From a gamma proteobacterium symbiont of Ctena orbiculata (GTDB taxonomy: Bacteria > Pseudomonadota > Gammaproteobacteria > Chromatiales > Chromatiaceae), in NCBI GenBank assembly GCA_003094555.1, contig NATW01000088.1:1-34332 (forward strand): DNA of 34,332 nucleotides. Direction: 5' to 3'. Below the pieces are notes generated by a model. The model saw only the letters and a program-made list of their open reading frames with translations, was not told the DNA's origin and did no database searches. Made by a program: the position numbers and the translations under genes. Positions 25,454 to 32,196 of the stretch are shown here, in pieces; within the stretch, counting starts at the first letter, position 1; every line of letters begins with the position of its first letter.

Positions 25454-26248
25454 ATGAAGCAGTATCACGATCTGATGCGGCATGTACGCGATCAAGGTGT
25501 GGATAAAGAGGACAGGACAGGTACGGGTACCCGGAGTGTGTTTGGTTACCAGATGCGCTTCGATCTGGATGACGGATTTCCCCTTTTGACCACTAAGCGC
25601 CTCCATCTTCGTTCCATTATTCACGAGCTGCTGTGGTTTCTGAAGGGTGACACCAATGTTCGTTATCTGCAGGAGAACGGGGTCTCTATCTGGGATGAAT
25701 GGGCGGATGAGGATGGTGATCTGGGTCCGGTATATGGCTACCAGTGGCGTTCCTGGCCGGCGCCGGAGGGTGGGCATATCGATCAGATCAGTCAGTTGAT
25801 TGAACATATCAGGACAAACCCCGACTCGAGACGCTTGATTGTCTCGGCCTGGAATCCGGCACAGGTGGAGCATATGGCCCTGCCGCCCTGTCACTGTCTG
25901 TTTCAGTTCTATGTGGCTGAGGGAAGGCTCTCCTGCCAGCTCTATCAACGCAGTGCCGATATCTTTCTCGGCGTGCCGTTCAATATCGCTTCCTATGCAT
26001 TGCTGACCATGATGATCGCTCAGGTGACCGGGCTAGAGCCAGGTGAGTTTGTGCATACCTTCGGTGATGCCCATCTCTACAGCAATCATCTGGAGCAGGT
26101 CGATCTGCAACTCAGTCGTGCTCCGCGAAAATTACCGAGCATGACGATAAACCCGGCAGTGAAGTCAATATTCGATTTCCACTTCGAGGATTTCGAGCTG
26201 GTCGACTATGATCCACATCCCCATATCAAAGCACCAGTGGCGGTATAG
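25454..26248 (+). CDS. thyA: Thymidylate synthase
   Basis: ThyA methylates dUMP to dTMP using 5,10-methylene-THF and releases dihydrofolate. At 264 residues it has exactly the E. coli length, and the nucleophilic cysteine is Cys146 in [12 protein letters not shown]. Also present are [17 protein letters not shown], the dUMP-binding [20 protein letters not shown] and the C-terminal [13 protein letters not shown] 25454 follows GGGAAG. It lies 60 bases after lgt and 44 before folA, whose product regenerates its cofactor. Confidence 0.98.
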   Translation: MKQYHDLMRHVRDQGVDKEDRTGTGTRSVFGYQMRFDLDDGFPLLTTKRLHLRSIIHELLWFLKGDTNVRYLQENGVSIWDEWADEDGDLGPVYGYQWRSWPAPEGGHIDQISQLIEHIRTNPDSRRLIVSAWNPAQVEHMALPPCHCLFQFYVAEGRLSCQLYQRSADIFLGVPFNIASYALLTMMIAQVTGLEPGEFVHTFGDAHLYSNHLEQVDLQLSRAPRKLPSMTINPAVKSIFDFHFEDFELVDYDPHPHIKAPVAV

Positions 26249-26292
26249 TGTGCATGCTTGTGAGTAGTCCATGTGGGGCAGGAAGTGGCTGA

Positions 26293-26790
26293 ATGAAACC
26301 GTTGATCTCTCTTATTGCAGCGGTAGCAAAAAACGGTGTTATCGGGATAGACAACGGCCTGCCATGGCGTCTGCCTGCCGACCTGCAGCACTTTAAGTCC
26401 CTGACCATGGGTAAACCGATCATCATGGGGCGCCGTACCTGGGAGTCTCTTCCCGGTCTCCTTCCCGGACGTCGCCACATTGTAGTAACCCATGATCGTG
26501 ACTATCGCGCAGAAGGATGTGATCTTGTGCATTCGGTGGATGAAGCCCTGCAGGTTGCCGGCGATGTGCCCGAAGTGATGATTGTCGGCGGTGGAGGTCT
26601 CTATCGGCAGATGCTCTCCCGTGCTGACCGCCTCTATTTAACCAGGGTGGAGGTTGCAGTGGACGGGGACGCCTTTTTTCCTGAGATCGACTGGGATGAG
26701 TGGCAAGAGGTCAGTCGTGTGTCTCATTCCAGTGATAACAATAATCAGTTTCCCTACACCTTTATTGTATTGAACCGCATCAACCCTTGA
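26293..26790 (+). CDS. folA: Dihydrofolate reductase
   Basis: FolA reduces dihydrofolate made by ThyA back to THF with NADPH. The 165 residues show the family opening LISLIAAVAKNGVIGIDNGLPW, the substrate-site LPADLQHFK with its catalytic Asp, IIMGRRTWESL and the NADPH loop IVGGGGLYRQML. The chromosomal form is expected from the length and context; there is no plasmid-type dfr hallmark. Its last 11 bases overlap the convergent apaH 3' end. Confidence 0.97.
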   Translation: MKPLISLIAAVAKNGVIGIDNGLPWRLPADLQHFKSLTMGKPIIMGRRTWESLPGLLPGRRHIVVTHDRDYRAEGCDLVHSVDEALQVAGDVPEVMIVGGGGLYRQMLSRADRLYLTRVEVAVDGDAFFPEIDWDEWQEVSRVSHSSDNNNQFPYTFIVLNRINP

Positions 26791-27604
26791 GCGGGCAGGA
26801 GACCTGGTGGGGTTCGGGAGGCTTGTTTTTGCGCAGACGCAGTGCGGTGAGTTTGCCACCCCAAAAACAGCCGCTATCCAGGCAGCAGACGTTGGCGGTC
26901 TGACGGTAACCCAAGGTCGACCAGTGTCCGAATAGGATACGCTCCTTCTTAGTCGGACGATCGGGTAGATCGAACCAGGGAATCACCCCGTTGCTCTGTT
27001 CTTCCGGTGCACCTTTATCGTTTAGCGAGATACGACCATCACGGGTGCAGTAGCGCAGGCGGGTGAAACAGTTGGTGATGAAACGGAGTCGCTCCATGCC
27101 GTTGAGTTTGTCAGACCAGAGATCCGGTTTGTCGCCATACATGACCTGGCAGAATTTGGCGAATTTGGCGCCGCGTAAGACTGTTTCCAGTTCCCTGGCG
27201 CATGCCATGGCGGTTGCCATGTCCCATTGTGGAGCCAAGCCGGCGTGGACCATGCTGTACCCCTTCTTTGGGTGATGTACCATCATGGGTCTATGACGCA
27301 GCCATTCGATCAGCTCCAGTTTGTCGGGGGCATCGAGAATCTCTTTCAGGGTGCCATATTTATTGAGGCTGCGATTGCCTTGGGAGAGGGCGAGCAGATG
27401 CAGGTCATGATTGCCTAAAACGGTAACAGCCCGATCACCGAGGGATTTGACGAAGCGAAGTACCTGGAGTGATTTGGGGCCTCGATTGACCAGGTCTCCG
27501 GCGAACCAGAGCATGTCTTTGGATGGATCGAAGCGGATCTTCTCCAGCAGTCGCTGTAGTTCGTCATAACAACCCTGAATGTCTCCGATGGCATAGATCG
27601 ACAT
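26780..27604 (-). CDS. apaH: Symmetrical bis(5'-nucleosyl)-tetraphosphatase
   Basis: ApaH splits Ap4A and related dinucleotides into two NDPs and can remove Np4 caps from RNA. The 274 residues (E. coli 280) show the metallophosphatase motifs in order: GDIQGCYDEL, FAGDLVNRGP, LGNHDLHLLA and VHAGLAP, plus the C-terminal FGHWSTLGYR and CLDSGCFWGGKLTALRL. The start is ATG 27604, which shares its first base with the stop of the upstream gene (TGATG); the longer open frame to 27838 lies within that gene. Confidence 0.96.
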   Translation of the reverse strand: MSIYAIGDIQGCYDELQRLLEKIRFDPSKDMLWFAGDLVNRGPKSLQVLRFVKSLGDRAVTVLGNHDLHLLALSQGNRSLNKYGTLKEILDAPDKLELIEWLRHRPMMVHHPKKGYSMVHAGLAPQWDMATAMACARELETVLRGAKFAKFCQVMYGDKPDLWSDKLNGMERLRFITNCFTRLRYCTRDGRISLNDKGAPEEQSNGVIPWFDLPDRPTKKERILFGHWSTLGYRQTANVCCLDSGCFWGGKLTALRLRKNKPPEPHQVSCPLKG

Positions 27605-28227
27605 CAGACCACTCCAAGTTGAAACAGTTGCTTGTCGTGGATTCTCACCAGCAACAGCTGGGCACATATAGCCCCGATAAGTGCAAGAAACATGTCTGTC
27701 TGGGTGTCCCAGGGATCGCCCTGGGTACCAAGAAAGGCCTCCGCGGCCTGTTCGCTCATCAGCGCCACCCACCACTCGATCAGTTCGTAGAAGGCGCTGA
27801 AAGCGAGACAGAAGCAGAGACAGAGAAAAAACAGCCAACGACCCGGTTTCAGTGGCGAACGTCGCAATAAAATCTCCCGGGCCAGCATGGCCGGTACGAA
27901 CCCCTGAAAAAAGTGCCCTATCCGGTCATAGTGGTTACGTGATAGTTCATAGGTGTCTCTGAGCCAGTTGAATAGGGGTACCTCGGCATAGGTGTAGTAT
28001 CCACCGATGATCAGTATCACGGCATGCAGCGCAAGCAGGCGGTAGACCAGGATGGTCAAGGGAAAGCCCGGTCGGGTGTAGTAGAGGAGTGGCAGTCCGA
28101 TCATGACCGGTAAGGTTTCCAGGAACCAGGTATAACGGTCAGCCACCGGATCGAGGCCGCTGAGAACAAGCAGTAAGCCGACCCCGCCGGCTAACCAAAG
28201 CAGTTCACTTTGTGTTCGCAGCTCCAT
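27604..28227 (-). CDS. DUF2238 (YjdF-like) integral membrane protein
   Basis: The 207-residue inner-membrane protein has about six hydrophobic segments (near residues 10-27, 35-50, 60-80, 105-120, 133-150 and 180-200). The SRNHYDRIGHFFQGFVPAMLAREIL segment with conserved His and Asp residues and the later FSAFYELIEWW and DTQTDMFLALIGA are typical of the DUF2238 family, whose function is unknown. It is inserted between apaG and apaH, and its stop overlaps the apaH start, so it is probably made with ApaH. Confidence 0.85.
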   Translation of the reverse strand: MELRTQSELLWLAGGVGLLLVLSGLDPVADRYTWFLETLPVMIGLPLLYYTRPGFPLTILVYRLLALHAVILIIGGYYTYAEVPLFNWLRDTYELSRNHYDRIGHFFQGFVPAMLAREILLRRSPLKPGRWLFFLCLCFCLAFSAFYELIEWWVALMSEQAAEAFLGTQGDPWDTQTDMFLALIGAICAQLLLVRIHDKQLFQLGVV

Positions 28228-28269
28228 CTTTATCCATACATTTTGGTTTGGTTTCGGGTTGACCGGTAT

Positions 28270-28653
28270 TTAATGAAGACTGCCCGGACGGGCAAGGGAA
28301 AAGGGGGGTATCAAGGCGTCGAAACGGTTGCCTTGACCGTCCACCATGTCATAGCTTCCCTGCATGCTGCCGACCGGTGTGTCGAGTACAGTGCCGCTGG
28401 TGTAACGGAAGGTCTCACCGGGATTGAGTTGTGGTTGTTCACCCACCACGCCTTCCCCGCGAACCTCCTGTACCTTGCCGTTGGCATCAGTGATGATCCA
28501 ATGCCTGTTCAGCAGGCGCGCACTCGACTCTCCATCATTACGTATAGTTATGGTGTAAGAGAAGACGAATCTATCCTCGTTTGGGAGAGATTGCGATTCC
28601 ACATAACGGGTCTCGACCTGGACATCGATCTGGTGCTGCGATTCCTTATCCAT
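28270..28653 (-). CDS. apaG: ApaG domain protein
   Basis: ApaG is a small beta-sandwich (fibronectin III-like) protein; mutants in enterics show Co/Mg phenotypes, but the molecular role is unclear. The 127 residues align over their whole length with E. coli ApaG (125), including NEDRFVFSYTITIRNDGE, VRGEGVVGEQPQLNPGE and YTSGTVLDTPVGSMQGSY. ATG 28653 fits the family N-terminus; ATG 28689/28692 would add 12-13 residues, and the frame stays open further without family sequence. It heads the apaG-DUF2238-apaH minus-strand group. Confidence 0.93.
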   Translation of the reverse strand: MDKESQHQIDVQVETRYVESQSLPNEDRFVFSYTITIRNDGESSARLLNRHWIITDANGKVQEVRGEGVVGEQPQLNPGETFRYTSGTVLDTPVGSMQGSYDMVDGQGNRFDALIPPFSLARPGSLH

Positions 28654-28795
28654 ATATACGTGTTTACTCTGCTCTGGCGTGGTTATCATCATCAAGACTA
28701 CAAGGTTACTGAGGGGATGGTGTGAGTGCAATGGGTTAAGAATTAAATGCCGATGCCGATAGTGTGGATAAGCTATATGATTAGGATGCTTGACC

Positions 28796-29272
28796 GTGAG
28801 AAACGCTCTTTTGACAACCCTGTTTCTGTTGTTGTTCAGTGCCCACGGCTGGTCAGCGGAAGCACCACAACAATCCCAAGCGCTGTTATCCGCAGCAATG
28901 TTGGGAGATGTGGGCCGCATCAATGATCTCCTGGCGCAGGGTGTTGATGTCAACAGCGCCAACCCGTCGGGTAGAAGCCCTCTCCACATCGCGGCCTTTA
29001 ATGGCAACCTGAAAAGCGCCAAGGCACTCCTGGCGGCAGGTGCAGATCCGAATCTGGCAGATAGCAGAGGCATTACACCCATTATGGAGGCCTCCGCATT
29101 TGGGCATCTGGAAATCGTGCGTCTGCTGCTGCAACGGGGTGTGGATGTGAATGCGGCTGATCAGGCCGGTAACACGGCCCTTGCCCTGTCCAACAGGGGC
29201 AAACATGAGAAGGTATCGGCACTGCTGACTGAAATGGGTGCTGTGGAAAGCGCGAAAAAAGATGCCAAGTAG
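28796..29272 (+). CDS. Exported ankyrin-repeat protein
   Basis: The 158-residue protein has a signal peptide (hydrophobic core ALLTTLFLLLFSA, likely cut after GWSA) followed by three to four ankyrin repeats at about residues 33-145 (for example GRSPLHIAAFNGNLKSAKAL and GITPIMEASAFGHLEIVRLL). Ankyrin repeats mediate protein binding; periplasmic location is inferred. GTG 28796 is preferred because AGGA (28783-28786) is nine bases upstream; the TTG at 28790 is too close to it. The 5' ends of this gene and apaG are divergent and 142 bases apart. The partner is unknown. Confidence 0.85.
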   Translation: MRNALLTTLFLLLFSAHGWSAEAPQQSQALLSAAMLGDVGRINDLLAQGVDVNSANPSGRSPLHIAAFNGNLKSAKALLAAGADPNLADSRGITPIMEASAFGHLEIVRLLLQRGVDVNAADQAGNTALALSNRGKHEKVSALLTEMGAVESAKKDAK

Positions 29273-29360
29273 TTACTGGCAGTGGTTTTTTTGATCCTGA
29301 TCAGTGTTTAGTAAGTAAAAGGATAAATTGACTGAAAATTGCACAACAACGTGAACAGGG

Positions 29361-29404
29361 TCCAAGTTAAGTTGGAAAACTACACAATAATCCTAGTTAA
29401 GTTA
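29361..29404. repeat. Pair of direct repeats upstream of the small membrane protein
   Basis: TCCAAGTTAAGTTG (29361-29374) and TCCTAGTTAAGTTA (29391-29404) are direct repeats starting exactly 30 bases apart, about three helical turns, in the gap upstream of the 53-residue gene. The spacing suits two regulator dimers on the same DNA face. No known operator was recognised. Confidence 0.5.
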
Positions 29405-29425
29405 TTGAATAGGCTAGTAAGGTAA

Positions 29426-29587
29426 ATGTACAGACATCATCAACATCGAAAACCTGACTTCTTCGCCGTGGTCCTGGTGTTGGTAATGGTGGGCTTCGGT
29501 CTGACATTGGCTGTACAGGTCAGTCTGGTTGACCGGCAACAGGTTGTGGACAGGGAAGTTATCGAAGTGATTCCCAAGGCGGGTTAG
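29426..29587 (+). CDS. Small single-pass membrane protein (53 residues)
   Basis: ATG 29426 opens a 53-residue frame with a basic, His-rich N-terminus (MYRHHQHRKPD), one strong hydrophobic helix (FFAVVLVLVMVGFGLTLAVQ, residues 12-31) and a charged C-terminal tail (VDRQQVVDREVIEVIPKAG). By the positive-inside rule the tail should face the periplasm. AAGG lies just upstream, with a short spacing. I do not recognise a family. The stop codon is seven bases from the convergent coq7 stop. The composition and tidy topology argue for a real gene, but conservation was not checked. Confidence 0.62.
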   Translation: MYRHHQHRKPDFFAVVLVLVMVGFGLTLAVQVSLVDRQQVVDREVIEVIPKAG

Positions 29588-29593
29588 TCTCAA

Positions 29594-30238
29594 CTAGAGA
29601 TAGAACACCGACTTCGTCATCAGTTTAGAGGTCAGTTTCATCGCCGCCTTGATCGGGGCTGGCAGGTCCGCACCGCCAGCTTCAAGCGCCACCGTTGCGT
29701 GGTGGATCTCATCCTCTTTCATCTGCTCGAGTATGGCAAGGCTCTTCTGGTCCTGCACCGGGATGCGGTTTATGTGCTCATTCAAATGGGCCTCGACCTG
29801 GTGTTCGGTCTCCGCGACGAAGCCGAGACTCCATTTGTCTCCCGCCAATCCGGCCGTCGCGCCGATCAGGAATGAGCCGGCATACCAGAACGGGTTGAGC
29901 AGGCTCTTCCTGTTATCCAGTTCATCGAGACGGCTTTCACACCAGGCCAGGTGATCATTCTCCTCTTGAGCCGCACGCTCCATGGTGTCACGGATTTGCG
30001 GCAGTTTCGCCGTCAACGCCTGTCCCTGGTAGAGGGCCTGTGCACATACCTCGCCGGTGTGGTTGATGCGCATCAGACGCGCGGTCAGATCCCTCTCCTC
30101 ATCGCTCATCTCCACATCGTCGTGGGCCTCGGCCGGGTTCACGCGCTCAGTCACCTGAGGCCGTCCGAACAGGGTGCGCAGGGCGCTGTCGATGCCGATC
30201 ATGAGTTGGTCGGCGGCATTGAATCTTCGCTTGTTCAT
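29594..30238 (-). CDS. coq7: Demethoxyubiquinone hydroxylase Coq7
   Basis: Coq7 is a di-iron monooxygenase for a late ring hydroxylation in ubiquinone synthesis (the C6 step done by UbiF in E. coli). The 214 residues carry the iron ligands in RINHTGEVCAQALYQG, QEENDHLAWCE, ETEHQVEAHLNEHI and MKEDEIHHATVALEAG, giving the two ExxH-type half-sites. With UbiH and UbiI elsewhere in the window, all three ring hydroxylations could be covered. It is convergent with the small membrane protein and 60 bases behind the glcF-like gene on the same strand. Confidence 0.95.
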   Translation of the reverse strand: MNKRRFNAADQLMIGIDSALRTLFGRPQVTERVNPAEAHDDVEMSDEERDLTARLMRINHTGEVCAQALYQGQALTAKLPQIRDTMERAAQEENDHLAWCESRLDELDNRKSLLNPFWYAGSFLIGATAGLAGDKWSLGFVAETEHQVEAHLNEHINRIPVQDQKSLAILEQMKEDEIHHATVALEAGGADLPAPIKAAMKLTSKLMTKSVFYL

Positions 30239-30298
30239 ACTGAAACCTTAGCCTCTTTCTGCGCCGGGATACAACTGCAGTTTTTGCCTATTTGCGGA

Positions 30299-31552
30299 TC
30301 ACACGGGCCATTGTCGATAGACAAGCTCGATGGGGTGCATGACTTGGACCTGCAACCCGGCCTCTGCGACAAGTTGGTGAAATTGCATGCGGCAACCCGT
30401 ATTGCTGGTGATCAGTATATCTGCCCGGCAGGCCTGCAATTGATCAATCTTCGCCGTGCCCAACGCGGTGGAGAGTGAGGGTTGAGTGAAGATATAGCTC
30501 CCTGCGGCACCACAACAGACAGTGTTGTCCGCCAGGGGAAAGATCTCTGCCACAGGAATGCGCTGCAACAGTCTCAGGCTGGCGTCATCCTGACAGCTGC
30601 AAGGCGTATGCACTGCCACCCGCCCGGCAAGGGGTTTCAGGCTAGGTAGCTCATTCTCCGGCAGGGATAACAGGAGTTCCGTCAGGCTCATCACGGGGAT
30701 TTCACTGGCATCATGCTCGCGTAGTTCGAGGTCGCATGCGCTGCTGAGGGTGATCAGGGTCTGGGCCCGGCTTTTGGTAGTCTGCTGCCGGTTGGTTGTG
30801 CAGAATCGCTCCGCTCTCTCTTGGAATCCATTATGACGGTGGATGGCGCCGCAGCAGCACTGGGATGCCGGTATCTCCACTGCATACCCAAGCCGGCGTA
30901 GCAGTGCCAGTCCGCTTTCGAGGAGGGTCTGTTCCACCTGAGTGGCAACGCAACCGGTGAAAAGCTGTACCAGTCTGCCGCTGGGCAGATCGGCGGGATA
31001 GAGCCCTGTCGGGATGGGTGCTGCAGCGGCGAGCTGACTGCTCAATCTGGCTAGACGGCCATATCTGTCCGGCAGCAGTGCCGCAACAGCTTGGGTGATA
31101 CCCAGCTTTTGCAATGGTCTGTTGCTACGGCTGATCCGCGCCAGGCGTTTGGGATCCGTCAATTGATTAAACAGCCAGCGCATAAAGGGTCTGCCTGGTT
31201 TGCGTTTCGCAATAAGGCTGCGGCTGGCGTCCAGAAGCTGGCCATATTTGACCCCAGAGGGGCAGGCGGTTTCACAACGCCGGCAGCCCAGGCAGCGATC
31301 CAGGTGGGTTTCGATGCTTGTACCGAGATCGAGCTCACCCTCTGCCAGGGCCTGCATCAGACTGATACGGCCACGGGGCGAGTCGGCCTCGTTGGCGAGC
31401 AGCTGATAGGTTGGGCACTCGGGGAGGCAGAGGCCGCACTTTACACAGCGGTCCGCTTCGGTCAGCAGCTGTTCTGGGGTCACGGTTTGATTGCGCGGGG
31501 CCGGAATTGATGAAACAGACCCTATCATAACGGTTAATCGTCGTTGTATCAT
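30299..31552 (-). CDS. glcF: GlcF-like iron-sulfur subunit (glycolate oxidase type)
   Basis: The protein (417 residues from ATG 31552) has two 4Fe-4S motifs near the N-terminus, CVKCGLCLPECP and CLGCRRCETACP, and two cysteine-rich CCG-type domains (ASQCCCGAIH and NTVCCGAAGSY). This is the layout of GlcF, which passes electrons from the flavin subunits GlcD/GlcE to the quinone pool while glycolate is oxidised to glyoxylate. Length fits (E. coli 407). No glcD or glcE is adjacent, so a role in another 2-hydroxyacid dehydrogenase is possible. The start is uncertain: ATG 31528 is the other candidate. Confidence 0.82.
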   Translation of the reverse strand: MIQRRLTVMIGSVSSIPAPRNQTVTPEQLLTEADRCVKCGLCLPECPTYQLLANEADSPRGRISLMQALAEGELDLGTSIETHLDRCLGCRRCETACPSGVKYGQLLDASRSLIAKRKPGRPFMRWLFNQLTDPKRLARISRSNRPLQKLGITQAVAALLPDRYGRLARLSSQLAAAAPIPTGLYPADLPSGRLVQLFTGCVATQVEQTLLESGLALLRRLGYAVEIPASQCCCGAIHRHNGFQERAERFCTTNRQQTTKSRAQTLITLSSACDLELREHDASEIPVMSLTELLLSLPENELPSLKPLAGRVAVHTPCSCQDDASLRLLQRIPVAEIFPLADNTVCCGAAGSYIFTQPSLSTALGTAKIDQLQACRADILITSNTGCRMQFHQLVAEAGLQVQVMHPIELVYRQWPV

Positions 31553-31602
31553 CGCCAACAGGCCTTTATGTGGGATTTTTTTTTAAGTTAAACTATGCCT
31601 CC

Positions 31603-31914
31603 ATGTCCTACTATCGCCACCACCTCTTCTTCTGCGTGAATGAACGCAGCGACGGCCGTCCCCACTGTGCCCAGCATGGGGCGAAATCCATGCGTGACTA
31701 CATGAAGGGGCGGGTCAAGGCCGTTGGACTGGCCGGGCCGGGTGGGGTAAGGGTGAATACCGCCGGTTGCCTCGACCGGTGCGACAAGGGGCCGGTACTG
31801 GTAGTCTATCCCGAGGCGGTCTGGTATACCTTTGTCGATCATGATGATCTGGAGGAGATCCTGCAATCACATCTGATCGAGGGCAGGGTGGTTGAGCGCC
31901 TGCTGATCGATTGA
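31603..31914 (+). CDS. Thioredoxin-like [2Fe-2S] ferredoxin domain protein
   Basis: The 103-residue protein resembles the small thioredoxin-fold [2Fe-2S] ferredoxins. Cysteines sit in LFFCVNERSDGRPHC and in NTAGCLDRCDKGPVLVVYP, the pattern of that family (C-x10-C followed by C-x3-C). No signal peptide or membrane helix is seen. The electron partner is unknown. ATG 31603 fits the usual N-terminus (MSYYRHHLFFC); the frame opens 11 codons earlier at GTG 31570, and neither start has a clear ribosome site. It is divergent from the glcF-like gene with about 50 bases between starts. Confidence 0.85.
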   Translation: MSYYRHHLFFCVNERSDGRPHCAQHGAKSMRDYMKGRVKAVGLAGPGGVRVNTAGCLDRCDKGPVLVVYPEAVWYTFVDHDDLEEILQSHLIEGRVVERLLID

Positions 31915-31999
31915 GTATCCACAGCGGCCGATATGTGATTCCTGTCAGGATAATATGATTGATTGTTAAAGAGGCGGGGAGAGCTGCCGCTAGTTTACT

Positions 32000-32033
32000 G
32001 ACCCTGTGATCACTGGGATCATGGGTCGTTTTT
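32000..32033 (+). terminator. Intrinsic terminator after the ferredoxin gene
   Basis: GACCC (32000-32004) pairs with GGGTC (32023-32027) and TGATC (32007-32011) with GATCA (32017-32021), with a small internal loop, followed by GTTTTT. It lies 86 bases past the ferredoxin stop. Confidence 0.65.
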
Positions 32034-32121
32034 GGTTCCTTGGTAAAAGCGTGAAGTGCGTTGGTATTGAGGAGAAAAAACAGCCGGGTGATTGCTTATA
32101 ATCACTTGCAATACCCGATTG

Positions 32122-32133
32122 ATTGTATACTAT
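32122..32133 (+). promoter_or_regulatory. Candidate -10 for the lipoprotein gene
   Basis: TATACT, one mismatch from consensus, occurs within GATTGTATACTATT about 70 bases before the start codon. The -35 region (TTGCAA, 14 bases upstream of the -10) is spaced too closely, so the call is weak. The rest of the 282-base gap holds only the upstream terminator. Confidence 0.3.
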
Positions 32134-32196
32134 TAAGAAATTAGTCTAAGTTTCTGCCCTTAATGGACTGTTTCCTATGGGATTTTGGAGTTTGCC

